Source: Conexibacter sp. S30A1
Lineage (GTDB): Bacteria; Actinomycetota; Thermoleophilia; Solirubrobacterales; Solirubrobacteraceae
Assembly (NCBI RefSeq): GCF_023330665.1
Contig: NZ_CP097127.1
Coordinates: 558,001 to 622,000, forward strand
DNA length: 64,000 nt
Reading direction: 5' to 3'
In this document: one piece after another, positions 35,599-44,048 of the stretch
Layout: every line of letters starts with the position of its first letter
Numbering within the stretch: position 1 is the stretch's first letter
Program-made: the position numbers and the translations under genes
Notes under the pieces: generated by a model
What the model saw: the letters and a program-made list of their open reading frames with translations, nothing else
Told to the model about the DNA's origin: nothing
Database searches by the model: none

Positions 35599-36444
35599 AT
35601 GTTCTTTTTGGGGAGCGCGCTTGCGCTCATCTGTGGGCTTGCGAACTCTGCCGCCGCCGCCCTGGAAAAGCGAGAGATGATGCAGGTTGGCGTTGGCGCA
35701 AGCGGCTTGGCGCTGTTCGCCATCCTGCTTCGGCGACCAGTTTGGCTGTTTGCGATGGCGCTGAGCTTACTCGCGTGGACCGCGGAAGCAGGTTCATTGG
35801 GTCTCGTACCGGTCCCGGTGGTAACGAGTCTGCGGAGTCTCGGGCGCGGTGGACTGGTCGTGATCGGGCATCGGTGGTTGGGTGAGCGCTTTGCGCGGAT
35901 CGAGCTCGCAGGGGTGATCCTACTCGCTGTGGGCGGCGTCTTGGTGGCCTCGACGGTGATCAGCGCGGGCGCGGCGCAGCCACCGCTGGCCGATGGCACC
36001 GAGGTGCTGGTCGCCTTCGCGCTCGTGTTGCCGGCCGCGTTGCTGGCCCGCCTGCGCAGCGGCGTCTTCAAGGGTGCGGCGGTGGGCACGCTGTTCGTGG
36101 CCACCGGAATCTTCACCAAGGAGATCGCCGACCGCTTCGTTCGCGACGGACCGATCGGGCTCCTGCACGTTGCGCTCACCCCTGGGCCGTGGCTCATGGT
36201 GGTGCTCAGCGTCTGGTCCCTTTCGCTGCTTCAGCATGCCTTTGCACGGGCCAACGCCGCCAGTGTTTCTGCGGCGAGCACGGCGGTTTCCGCCAACGGC
36301 CTGATCGTCGCCGGCGTGGTGTTGTACCACGAGCCGCTCGCGCACGGCGCGGCACTGGTGCCGCTGTTGGCAGGCATCGTCTTGGCCGGCGTCGGCGCGG
36401 TCGCGCTTGCCGGCAGCGAGCTCTACGCGTTACGCAAGGCCTAG
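35599..36444 (+). CDS. DMT-superfamily (EamA-like) membrane protein
   Basis: The 281-residue protein has about nine or ten hydrophobic segments in two halves, typical of drug/metabolite transporters. It begins MFFLGSALALICGLANSAAAALEKREMM, and similar openings occur in DMT family members of actinobacteria. Late segments include AASTAVSANGLIVAGVVLYHEPL. The substrate is unknown. Divergence from a lipid glycosyltransferase by only 18 bp suggests shared regulation, and flipping or export of a lipid-linked product is a possibility, not evidence. Confidence 0.7.
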   Translation: MFFLGSALALICGLANSAAAALEKREMMQVGVGASGLALFAILLRRPVWLFAMALSLLAWTAEAGSLGLVPVPVVTSLRSLGRGGLVVIGHRWLGERFARIELAGVILLAVGGVLVASTVISAGAAQPPLADGTEVLVAFALVLPAALLARLRSGVFKGAAVGTLFVATGIFTKEIADRFVRDGPIGLLHVALTPGPWLMVVLSVWSLSLLQHAFARANAASVSAASTAVSANGLIVAGVVLYHEPLAHGAALVPLLAGIVLAGVGAVALAGSELYALRKA

Positions 36445-36504
36445 CGTCAGCGAGCGGGAGTGGCTTCACGCCTACCCGGCGAAATAAGCTTTCAGCCAGA
36501 GTCC

Positions 36505-37095
36505 ATGAGTGATGCGCATGACAGCTTCGACCTGAACAGCCTGCGGCTCGCCGCGGGCGAGGAGCGCCGGCTCGAGCTGGCAGTCAGCGTTGAGCCGCTC
36601 CTGCTGAGCGACGAGACTTACCTGGTCGGGCCCCTGCCGGTGCCGGTCCAGATCCGGGTTGCGCGCACCAGTCACCGCGGTTACACGCTGCAGCTGCGCT
36701 TCCAAGCGACGCTCACGGGCCCGTGCATGCGTTGCCTGGCGCCCGCGTCAAGGGTCTTTGCCGTTGACGCCCGCGAGCTTTCGCAGCCTGATGGCGGCGA
36801 AGGACTCGACTCTCCCTATGTGCAAGCCGGCTTGCTGGATCCGTCCGCCTGGGTGCGCGACGCGCTGATGCTTGCGCTGCCGCCCGCGATCCTCTGCACA
36901 GACGATTGTGCTGGGCTGTGCGTCGTCTGCGGGGCTGATCTCAACAGCTCGCCCGGCCACGTGCACGACCAGGCTGGCACCGACCCGCGCTGGGCCAGGC
37001 TGGCGGAGCTCAACCTCGCCGGTGAGCCCGATCAGCCCGTCGTCGGGGCACGGCGGCAGACCCCCGTTGTTAGGCGCACGGACACCAGCCGCTGA
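36505..37095 (+). CDS. YceD/DUF177 family protein
   Basis: The 196-residue protein belongs to the DUF177 family found next to rpmF in most bacteria and needed for 23S rRNA maturation in some. It has GPCMRCLAPA and the Cys-rich CTDDCAGLCVVCGADLN near residue 135, a probable zinc site. ATG 36505 fits the family start (MSDAHDSFDLNSLRLAAGE). TAAGCT at 36485-36490 is a possible -10. Confidence 0.9.
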   Translation: MSDAHDSFDLNSLRLAAGEERRLELAVSVEPLLLSDETYLVGPLPVPVQIRVARTSHRGYTLQLRFQATLTGPCMRCLAPASRVFAVDARELSQPDGGEGLDSPYVQAGLLDPSAWVRDALMLALPPAILCTDDCAGLCVVCGADLNSSPGHVHDQAGTDPRWARLAELNLAGEPDQPVVGARRQTPVVRRTDTSR

Positions 37096-37102
37096 CGCCT
37101 GC

Positions 37103-37108
37103 TAGCCT
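37103..37108 (+). promoter_or_regulatory. TAGCCT -10-like element of rpmF
   Basis: It ends 8 nt before the rpmF ATG in the 21-bp gap after yceD. Confidence 0.4.
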
Positions 37109-37116
37109 GCGCCCCC

Positions 37117-37305
37117 ATGGCCGTTCCAAAGCAAAAGCAGTCACACTCACGCACGACCAAGCGACGCTCGACCCACCGGGCGATCGCGGCCGCCACCAAT
37201 GCGTGCCCGCAGTGCCACAGCCCACGGCTGCCGCACCGGGTCTGCCCGGTCTGCGGGAGCTACCGGGGCCGTACCGTGGTCGAGACCGACTCCGCGCTGC
37301 GCTGA
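37117..37305 (+). CDS. rpmF: 50S ribosomal protein L32, zinc-binding
   Basis: The 62-residue L32 begins MAVPKQKQSHSRTTKRRSTH and holds two CxxC pairs (CPQC, CPVC) for one zinc ion. It links yceD with plsX, the conserved yceD-rpmF-plsX order that couples ribosome and membrane-lipid synthesis. Confidence 0.96.
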   Translation: MAVPKQKQSHSRTTKRRSTHRAIAAATNACPQCHSPRLPHRVCPVCGSYRGRTVVETDSALR

Positions 37306-37318
37306 GGCTCAGCCATCG

Positions 37319-38326
37319 ATGGTGACCGTCGCCGTCGACGGTAACGGCGCCGACCTCGGTCCCGAGGAAGTCGCTCGCGGGGCCGCGGTGGCTGCACAGC
37401 AGGGTGTCCGGGTCCTGCTGTTCGCCGACGGCGCCCGCATCGGATCAGTTGCTCCGGGCGTCGAGCTGATCGACGCGCCGGTTTCGGTCGCCAAGGCCGC
37501 TGACCCGGCCTACGCCGTCAGGACCAATCCCGACGCCTCGATCGTGCAGGCGACCGTGGCCGTCGCCGAGGGGCGTGCGCAGGCACTTGTCTCCGGTGGC
37601 TCAACCGGCTCGGCGCTGGCCGCCGGATTGTTCCATCTCAAGCGTGACCATGGCATCTACCGTCCCGCGCTTGCGCTGCCTTTGCCTCGGCCCGGTTTGC
37701 GGCCGCTGCTGATTTTGGACGTCGGCGCCAACGTCACCTGCCGCCCCGAGCATCTGGTGCAGTTCGCGCACATGGGATCGGCCTTCGCGCAGGCGGTCAT
37801 GGGCGTCGACTCGCCGCGCGTGGCGCTGCTGTCAAACGGCGAGGAGGCGGCCAAGGGTACGCCGGACCTCAAGGAGGTGTATGAGCGGCTGACCTCGGCG
37901 GCCGGTGCAGGCCTGAACTTCGTTGGCAACGTCGAGGGCACGCATGCGCTCAGCGATGCCGTGGACGTGCTGGTTTCCGACGGCTTCACCGGCAACATTG
38001 CGCTCAAGCTGATCGAGGGAGTCTCACACCAGACACTCGTGCTGCTGCGTGACGCAGCGCATCGCTCGCTGCGCTCCCGCCTTGGCGGCTTTCTGCTCAG
38101 GCCGTCGATCGACGGGCTGAGAGAAGAGATCGACCCCGAGCTGACCGGCGGCGCCTACATGCTCGGACTGCGTCAGATCGGCATCGTCTGCCACGGCCGC
38201 TTCACCCGTCGCGGCTTCGCGCGGGCGATCGAGGTCGCGGCCCGCGGCGTGCAGGAGGACGTCATCGGCCGCACGCGAGCTGCGCTCGAGCAGGCCGGGG
38301 CGCTACGGCAGCCGAGCATGAGTTGA
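37319..38326 (+). CDS. plsX: phosphate acyltransferase PlsX
   Basis: PlsX makes acyl-phosphate from acyl-ACP for phospholipid synthesis. The product is 335 residues from ATG 37319 and starts MVTVAVDGNGADLGPEEVARGA. It includes ALVSGGSTGSALAAGLF, LLILDVGANVTCRPEHL, VALLSNGEEAAKGTPDLKE, VDVLVSDGFTGNIALKLIEG and a C-terminal GAYMLGLRQIGIVCHG. The usual MGGD of the N-terminal motif is here GNGAD. acpP follows. Confidence 0.93.
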   Translation: MVTVAVDGNGADLGPEEVARGAAVAAQQGVRVLLFADGARIGSVAPGVELIDAPVSVAKAADPAYAVRTNPDASIVQATVAVAEGRAQALVSGGSTGSALAAGLFHLKRDHGIYRPALALPLPRPGLRPLLILDVGANVTCRPEHLVQFAHMGSAFAQAVMGVDSPRVALLSNGEEAAKGTPDLKEVYERLTSAAGAGLNFVGNVEGTHALSDAVDVLVSDGFTGNIALKLIEGVSHQTLVLLRDAAHRSLRSRLGGFLLRPSIDGLREEIDPELTGGAYMLGLRQIGIVCHGRFTRRGFARAIEVAARGVQEDVIGRTRAALEQAGALRQPSMS

Positions 38327-38345
38327 GAGCGTCCGCGGCGGCGGC

Positions 38346-38351
38346 TACGGT
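38346..38351 (+). promoter_or_regulatory. TACGGT -10-like element of acpP
   Basis: It ends 9 nt before the acpP ATG within the 34-bp plsX-acpP gap. Confidence 0.4.
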
Positions 38352-38360
38352 TCATGAGCG

Positions 38361-38633
38361 ATGACCCGTGAACAGATTCTCGATGCGATCCGTGCACATC
38401 TGAGCGACGAGCTCCAGATCAATCCCGCGGCCATCACTGAAAGCACGCGTTTCCGCGAAGACCTGGAGGCCGATTCGCTGGACCTCTACACGCTGGTCCA
38501 GGCGCTGGAGGACGGCTTCGGCGTGAAGATCTCAGACGAGGAGGCGGCGGAGATTCTCACCGTCGGGCAGGCGGTCGACTTCGTCTTTGCCAGTCACGCC
38601 CGGACCGCGAGCCGAGCCGCCGGTGACGCCTAA
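38361..38633 (+). CDS. acpP: acyl carrier protein
   Basis: The 90-residue ACP has the phosphopantetheine attachment site EDLEADSLDLYTLV with Ser near residue 39, in an acidic four-helix pattern. It carries growing fatty acyl chains. Its last 11 bp overlap the rnc start. Confidence 0.94.
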   Translation: MTREQILDAIRAHLSDELQINPAAITESTRFREDLEADSLDLYTLVQALEDGFGVKISDEEAAEILTVGQAVDFVFASHARTASRAAGDA

Positions 38634-39336
38634 CCCGAACCACGGTGAGGATTCGGTCGCGGCGCTGCGCGAACTCCTGGACGCGCTTCCCGACGCTGCT
38701 GCCAAGACTGTGTTTACGCACGCTTCGTGGGCGCCGAAGGGGGCTGAGTCGTACGAACGTCTGGCCTTTCTGGGCGACAGCGTGCTGTCGCTCGCCGTCA
38801 CCTCCCACATCTTTCCTCTGCTCGGACGGCTGGGCCCCGGCGAGCTCACCAAAATCCGCGCGCAGACCGTCTCGGGTCGCTCATGCCGAGTGGTTGCAGA
38901 ACGACTCGGCGTGCCCGAGCGGTTGGCGGACGCGGCGCCCGAGTCGGTGGCGGCCAGCGTCCCCAGCCTGCTGGCGGCAGAGCGTGTGCTGGCCTCGATA
39001 ACCGAGGCGGTGATCGGTGCCTGCTACTTGGAGTTCGGGTACGAGCGGGTGGCAGCTGCGGTCGTTGAGGCATTCCGCGACGAGCTCGAGGAGGCGATGG
39101 AGCGGCCCGTGGACTTCAAGTCCGCGCTGCAGGAGCGGCTCGCTCGTCGCGGCTCGCTTGTCAGATACCTCGTCGTGGACGAGGTCGGGCCGCCGCACGA
39201 ACGCACCTTCACGATCGTGGCGATGATCGGGGAAGAGGAGATCGGGCGTGGTGTCGGGCGCAGCAAGAAGGACGCCGAGCAGGCTGCGGCCCAGGCGGCG
39301 CTGGCCAGCACGGATGCTGTGGGCGCAGGACGCTAG
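38623..39336 (+). CDS. rnc: ribonuclease III-like protein with substituted active-site residues
   Basis: The 237-residue product has the RNase III layout: nuclease domain up to about residue 150, then a double-strand RNA-binding domain (DFKSALQERLARRG to KKDAEQAAAQAAL). Position in acpP-rnc-smc confirms orthology. In the signature the usual ERLEFLGD reads ERLAFLGD, so the acid equivalent to Escherichia Glu41 is Ala. The Glu65 position is Pro (LGPGELTK). ILADTVEALIG is matched by VLASITEAVIG, so Asp114 is Ser while Glu117 is kept. Two of the four main metal ligands are thus missing. Catalysis may be altered or lost. Confidence 0.88.
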   Translation: MTPNPNHGEDSVAALRELLDALPDAAAKTVFTHASWAPKGAESYERLAFLGDSVLSLAVTSHIFPLLGRLGPGELTKIRAQTVSGRSCRVVAERLGVPERLADAAPESVAASVPSLLAAERVLASITEAVIGACYLEFGYERVAAAVVEAFRDELEEAMERPVDFKSALQERLARRGSLVRYLVVDEVGPPHERTFTIVAMIGEEEIGRGVGRSKKDAEQAAAQAALASTDAVGAGR

Positions 39337-39346
39337 GCGAGGCGCG

Positions 39347-42300
39347 ATGTACCTGAAGAGCGTCACCATGAAGGGCTTCAAGTCATTCCCCGACCGCACG
39401 CGGCTGGAGTTCAGCCCCGGTACGAGCGTGATCGTCGGACCGAACGGCTCGGGTAAGTCCAATGTGACCGACGCGGTGCTGTGGGCGCTCGGCGAACAGT
39501 CGCCGGCCGCGATCCGCGGACACTCGATGCAGGACGTGATCTTCGGCGGTGCGCCTGGGCGCCAGGCGGCCGGCGCCGCGACGGTCGAGCTCGTGCTGGA
39601 CGACGGCGACGGAGTCCTCGGGCTTGGCCCGGAGGTTTCGATTCTGCGTCATCTGGAGCGCAGCGGCGAGGGGGAATACCGGATAAACGGGGCCCGCTGT
39701 CGGCTCATCGACGTGCTGGAGGTGCTCTCCGACACCGGGCTTGGCAAGGAGATGCACTCCGTCATCTCGCAGGGGCGGGTTGAGGCGATCGTCACCTCCA
39801 GACCGCGGGAGCGCCGCCTGCTGATCGAGGAGGCGGCAGGGCTCGGCAAACACCGCAAGCGCCGGCGCCGCACCCAGCTCAAACTCCAGCACACCCAGGA
39901 CAACCTCGACCGTGCACTCGACATCGAGCGCGAAGCCCGCTCGCGGCTCAAGCCGCTCAAACGTCAGGCGGAGGCGGCGGAGCTGCACGCGCGAATTCAC
40001 CGACAGATGCTCGAGGTTCGTTGGGAGCTCGCGCGCGACGAGTTGCGGGATCGTCAGGCGGGCCTCGAGCGGGCCACGACCGGCGCCGCGCAGTTGCGCG
40101 AGCGCCGCCGGCAGATCGAGGCCGAGATCGAGGTGGCCGCGCGCGGACGCCGCCAGGCGGAGGAGGCGCTGGCCTCACGATCCAGTCGCCGCGAGGAGCT
40201 CTCTCGCCGCAGCTTTGCCGCGCAGGCTGCAGCGGACAAGGTCAGCTACCGGGCGGACGCCATCAGGTCGGCGCTGGAGCTGGTCTCAGACCGTAGCCGC
40301 AGAGCGCGCGCGCAGCTTGACCAGCAGCGGCAGCAGGCGGCTACAGACCGCCCCGACGACGGCGCCCGCGAGCGCGTGGAGTCACTGAAGGCCGAGCTGG
40401 CCGCGCTTGAGCGCGACCGGGAGGCCGAGCTCGCGCGCCAGCTGGCCGAGCTTGAGCGCCAGCTGGTGGAGGCCGCCGGTACCGAGGCGCGACGCGCCGA
40501 GGCCGTTGCGACCGCCAAGGCGCTGAGAGACACAGCCGAGGCCACGGTGACGCAGGCACGCGCAGAGCTGCGCGAAGCCGAGCAAGCGGTCGAAGCCGCA
40601 CGGCGCGAGAGTGCGCGGGTCGGCGGCGAGCTGGCTGCGGTGAACCAGTTCCTCAGAGCCCACCAGAGCGCGCCGGGAGGGGCGCGTTCGCTGGCTGACG
40701 AACTGACCGTGGCCCCGGGTTATGAGCTTGCTGTCGCCGCGGCGCTCGATGGGAGGCTGGGAGCCGCCCTGGCGGAGGATCGCGCGCAGGCTGGAGCGCT
40801 GCTTGAACGGGCTGGTCGCGACGGCGGTCGCGTGCTGATCGTGGGCGAGCGCGGCGACCGGGGCCGCAGCGCGCCGCCGCTGCCGGGAGCCGTGCCGCTG
40901 AGCGAGCACGTGAACGGAACAACGGCGGCGGCGGCGCTCGCGCGGGCGCTGCTGCACGACGCCTGGGTGGTCGATGAGTTGGATGCCGTAGTGGACGGTT
41001 TCGCCGGGGTGGCCGTGACGCGGCGCGGGCGGGTCTATGCGGGTTCCACCGGCGAGCTGCGTCAGGCGCCGAAGGTCGGGGAGGAGCGCGTGCTGGCTGA
41101 ACGCAACAGGCGCGAGCAGCTCGTTGGCGCGAGCGAGGCTGCAGCCGGGGCGGAGCAGGCGGCGCGCGTGCACGTGCAAGCGCTGACGGTGCGACTCGCC
41201 GAGCTCGACCTGGATCGTGAGCGCGCGGTGGCGGCCCATCGCGGGGCAGTCGAAGCATGCGATGAGGCGGCGGAGCAGCAACGGCGTCTCGCGGCGAGCG
41301 TGGAGCGGCGTCGTGCAGCACCTGATGATGGCCCGGGCGCCGGCCGGCGCGCGCAGCTCAGGGCGCAGCTTGCCGCCGAGCAGGCGCAGCTCGAGCGGGC
41401 CGCGCACGAGCGCTCCAGGCGCCAGCACGACATTCAGCGCCTGCAGGCAGAGATCGAGCGTGACGCGCGGCTTGCGCCCGCGATCGAGTCACTGGCGGCG
41501 GAGCTGGCCGGCGTGGCCGACGCGATTGCACAGCGCAAGCGCAGCTTTGACGCTGAGCTCGCGCACGACCGTCAGGCGGGAGAGGCGCTGGCTGCGCGCC
41601 TGCGAGCGTGCGCGCAGGAGGAGGCGGCGATCCAGACGCGCCTGCACGCGGCCAGCGAGGAGCTGACCGAGGCTGAGGTGCGGGCTCAGCGCGCGCGCGA
41701 CCAGGAGCAGGATGCCGCGAGCGCGCTGCGCGCGCTGGCGACGGAGCTTGAGCTCGAACCGGAGCCTGCGGCGGCGCCGCTCGAGGCCGCTCGCCGGCAG
41801 GAGCTCGAGACCAGGCTTGAGCGCCTCCGGCGTCGGCGTGAGCAGCTCGGTCCGGTCAACCCGCTGGCGCAGGAGGAGTACGCGCAGGCGCTCGCGCACG
41901 TTGAGGAATTGGAGGCCCAGCGCAATGACCTCGAGACTGCGCTGCGCGAGCTGGCCGGACTGATCAGGGACACAGACCGGCAGATCCGCGAGACTTTCGA
42001 ACGCACCTTCGAGGCTGCGGCCGCGAACTTCGAGGAGCTGGCGGCACGGGTTTTCCCCGGCGGCAGCGGTCGCCTGCGACTGATCACCGAGACCGATGCG
42101 CGGGCGCCGCTGGTCGCTGCCAACGGCTTGGGAGCCGACGATGCAGCCAGCGAGCCCGACGAAGCAGACGGATCCGCTGGCGCGGACGATGAGGCGCTGG
42201 GTGTGGAGATCGAAATCACGCCCGCGGGCAAGGCGATGAAACGCCTGACGCTGCTCTCCGGCGGCGAGAAGTCGATGACGGCGCTCGCCTTCCTGTTTGC

Positions 42301-42547
42301 CGTGTTCCTCGCGCGGCCCTGCCCGTTCTACATCATGGACGAGGTCGAGGCGGCACTCGATGACCTCAACATCTCGCGCTTTCTGGAGCTGCTTGACTCC
42401 TACAGCGACCGCGCCCAGTTCATCGTCGTCACGCATCAGAAGCGCACGATGGAGGCGGCCGACTCGCTCTACGGTGTGTCCATGGGGGGCGACGGTATCT
42501 CCAAGGTCGTCTCTCGGCGTCTGTCCGCCCGCGAGCTGGTGGCCTGA
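39347..42547 (+). CDS. smc: chromosome segregation protein Smc
   Basis: Smc is the ATPase of the condensin that works with ScpA and ScpB. From ATG 39347 it has 1066 residues, a little shorter than the usual 1,150-1,200. Walker A GPNGSGKSN lies at residues 31-39. Two long Ala/Arg/Glu coiled-coil arms flank a hinge around residues 470-600 (VAPGYELAVAAALDGRLGAAL). The C-terminal head has the ABC signature LLSGGEKSM and Walker B FYIMDEVEAALDD. The rnc-smc-ftsY order is widely conserved. Confidence 0.96.
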   Translation: MYLKSVTMKGFKSFPDRTRLEFSPGTSVIVGPNGSGKSNVTDAVLWALGEQSPAAIRGHSMQDVIFGGAPGRQAAGAATVELVLDDGDGVLGLGPEVSILRHLERSGEGEYRINGARCRLIDVLEVLSDTGLGKEMHSVISQGRVEAIVTSRPRERRLLIEEAAGLGKHRKRRRRTQLKLQHTQDNLDRALDIEREARSRLKPLKRQAEAAELHARIHRQMLEVRWELARDELRDRQAGLERATTGAAQLRERRRQIEAEIEVAARGRRQAEEALASRSSRREELSRRSFAAQAAADKVSYRADAIRSALELVSDRSRRARAQLDQQRQQAATDRPDDGARERVESLKAELAALERDREAELARQLAELERQLVEAAGTEARRAEAVATAKALRDTAEATVTQARAELREAEQAVEAARRESARVGGELAAVNQFLRAHQSAPGGARSLADELTVAPGYELAVAAALDGRLGAALAEDRAQAGALLERAGRDGGRVLIVGERGDRGRSAPPLPGAVPLSEHVNGTTAAAALARALLHDAWVVDELDAVVDGFAGVAVTRRGRVYAGSTGELRQAPKVGEERVLAERNRREQLVGASEAAAGAEQAARVHVQALTVRLAELDLDRERAVAAHRGAVEACDEAAEQQRRLAASVERRRAAPDDGPGAGRRAQLRAQLAAEQAQLERAAHERSRRQHDIQRLQAEIERDARLAPAIESLAAELAGVADAIAQRKRSFDAELAHDRQAGEALAARLRACAQEEAAIQTRLHAASEELTEAEVRAQRARDQEQDAASALRALATELELEPEPAAAPLEAARRQELETRLERLRRRREQLGPVNPLAQEEYAQALAHVEELEAQRNDLETALRELAGLIRDTDRQIRETFERTFEAAAANFEELAARVFPGGSGRLRLITETDARAPLVAANGLGADDAASEPDEADGSAGADDEALGVEIEITPAGKAMKRLTLLSGGEKSMTALAFLFAVFLARPCPFYIMDEVEAALDDLNISRFLELLDSYSDRAQFIVVTHQKRTMEAADSLYGVSMGGDGISKVVSRRLSARELVA

Positions 42548-42548
42548 G

Positions 42549-43550
42549 ATGGCCCGCGACTGGGCGGATCTGGTCATCGTCGACGCGGCCAGGAGCATGC
42601 TGGCGCCGGAGCCGGCGGCCGCAGCGGAAGCCACGCGGCGTCGGCGCGGCATGTTCACCCGCCTGCGCGAGAATCTGCGCAAGACGCGGCAGGCGCTTGG
42701 CGCAGAGATCCAGGCGACGCTCTCCGGCGAGCTCGACGCGGAGAGCTGGGAGCGTCTGGAGGAGGCGCTCATCTACGCCGATGTCGGCGCTCGCACCACC
42801 GCCCAGGTCGTGGCTGAGCTCGAACGCGAAGCGGCGGCCGGAGGGCTGGTGGGCGCGGAGGCGCTGAGTGCGCGGCTCGTGGAGCTGCTGGCGGCGATCG
42901 CCAGAACCGGAGACGACCGCATCGACCTGCGCGCGAAGCCGACCGTGATCCTGATGGCAGGCGTCAACGGCACCGGCAAGACGACCACGGCGGGCAAGCT
43001 CGCCCACCATCTGAGCCGGGAGTTCGGTCTGCGGGTCGTGCTGGCGGCCGCCGATACCTTTCGCGCCGCTGCGGTCGAGCAGCTCGAGGTATGGGCGCAG
43101 CGCTCCGGTGCTCAGTTCGTCCGTGGACCGGATGGCACCGACCCGGGGTCGGTCGCATATGACGGCGTCAGCGCAGCGCTCGACAGCGGTGCCGACGTGC
43201 TGATCATCGACACCGCGGGACGCCTGCACACCCAGGAGGACCTGATGGGTGAGCTGGCCAAGGTCCGACGCGTGGTCGCCAAGCAGATTCCCGACGCCCC
43301 GCACGAAACCCTGCTCACGGTGGATGCGACCACGGGCCAAAACGGTCTGCGCCAGGCGCAGATCTTCGCTCAGGCGATCGAGGTCTCAGGCTTGGTGTTG
43401 ACCAAGCTTGACGGCACCGCCAAGGGCGGCATCGCGCTGGCGATCGCCAGCGATCTGGGCATTCCTGTCAAGCTGATCGGGATCGGTGAGCGGCTCGACG
43501 ACCTGCGCCCGTTCGACGCTGAGGACTTCGCGCGCGCGCTTGTGCAGTGA
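42549..43550 (+). CDS. ftsY: signal recognition particle receptor FtsY
   Basis: FtsY docks SRP-ribosome complexes at the membrane. The 333-residue protein has the NG-domain helices (LRENLRKTRQALGAEIQ), G1 GVNGTGKTTTAGKLA near residue 142, DTAGRLHTQEDLM and TKLDGTAKGG. A short lead (MARDWADLVIVDAARSM) precedes the N domain, and an internal ATG (MFTRLRENL) is an alternative start. Its partner ffh lies 3 kb downstream. Confidence 0.95.
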   Translation: MARDWADLVIVDAARSMLAPEPAAAAEATRRRRGMFTRLRENLRKTRQALGAEIQATLSGELDAESWERLEEALIYADVGARTTAQVVAELEREAAAGGLVGAEALSARLVELLAAIARTGDDRIDLRAKPTVILMAGVNGTGKTTTAGKLAHHLSREFGLRVVLAAADTFRAAAVEQLEVWAQRSGAQFVRGPDGTDPGSVAYDGVSAALDSGADVLIIDTAGRLHTQEDLMGELAKVRRVVAKQIPDAPHETLLTVDATTGQNGLRQAQIFAQAIEVSGLVLTKLDGTAKGGIALAIASDLGIPVKLIGIGERLDDLRPFDAEDFARALVQ

Positions 43551-43573
43551 GTTAGCCCGGCGGGCGGCGGGAG

Positions 43574-43579
43574 TAAGCT
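43574..43579 (+). promoter_or_regulatory. TAAGCT -10-like element of the nfeD-like gene
   Basis: Three GTG codons follow at 43582, 43585 and 43588. The third lies 8 nt from the hexamer, the spacing seen in other genes here, so the real start may be 43588. Confidence 0.4.
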
Positions 43580-43581
43580 GA

Positions 43582-44022
43582 GTGGTGGTGGCTGGTTGGC
43601 TCATCTGGCTGATCGTGGCCTGTGGCTTCGGGGCAGGAGAGCTGCTCGCGGGCGCCGGCAGCTTCTTCCTGGCGCCCTTTGCAATCGGCGCCGCGCTGGC
43701 GGCGGCCGCGTCAACCGTCGTCGGCGGGACGGCCAGCGGTGTGGTGTTCATCCTTGCCACCGTGCTCACGCTGATGTCGGTGCGCCCGCTGGTGCACCAC
43801 CGGCTGAACAGCGGTCCGGAGCTGCGGACGGGCGCGGCAGCCCTGGTCGGCCGACAGGCGCTGGTGACCGAGCGGATCGCAAACCACGAGGGCGTTGGCC
43901 GGGTTCGGATCGACGGCGAGGTCTGGAGCGCCCGCGCGTTTGACGAGGACACCGTGATCGAACCGGGGACCAGCGTCCAGGTTGTTGAGATCAAGGGCGC
44001 TACCGCGCTCGTCATGGAGTAG
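43582..44022 (+). CDS. NfeD-like membrane protein
   Basis: The 146-residue protein has three hydrophobic segments (LIWLIVACGFGAGELL, FFLAPFAIGAALAAAAS, VVFILATVLTLMSV) followed by an OB-fold domain (ALVGRQALVTERIANHEGVGRVRIDGE). This is the short NfeD type that pairs with SPFH proteins. The following gene, 26 bp on, is an SPFH protein, so the two likely act together in membrane microdomain or quality control functions. Confidence 0.88.
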   Translation: MVVAGWLIWLIVACGFGAGELLAGAGSFFLAPFAIGAALAAAASTVVGGTASGVVFILATVLTLMSVRPLVHHRLNSGPELRTGAAALVGRQALVTERIANHEGVGRVRIDGEVWSARAFDEDTVIEPGTSVQVVEIKGATALVME

Positions 44023-44048
44023 GCCAAGAGCTACGGAGAGGGGACCAG

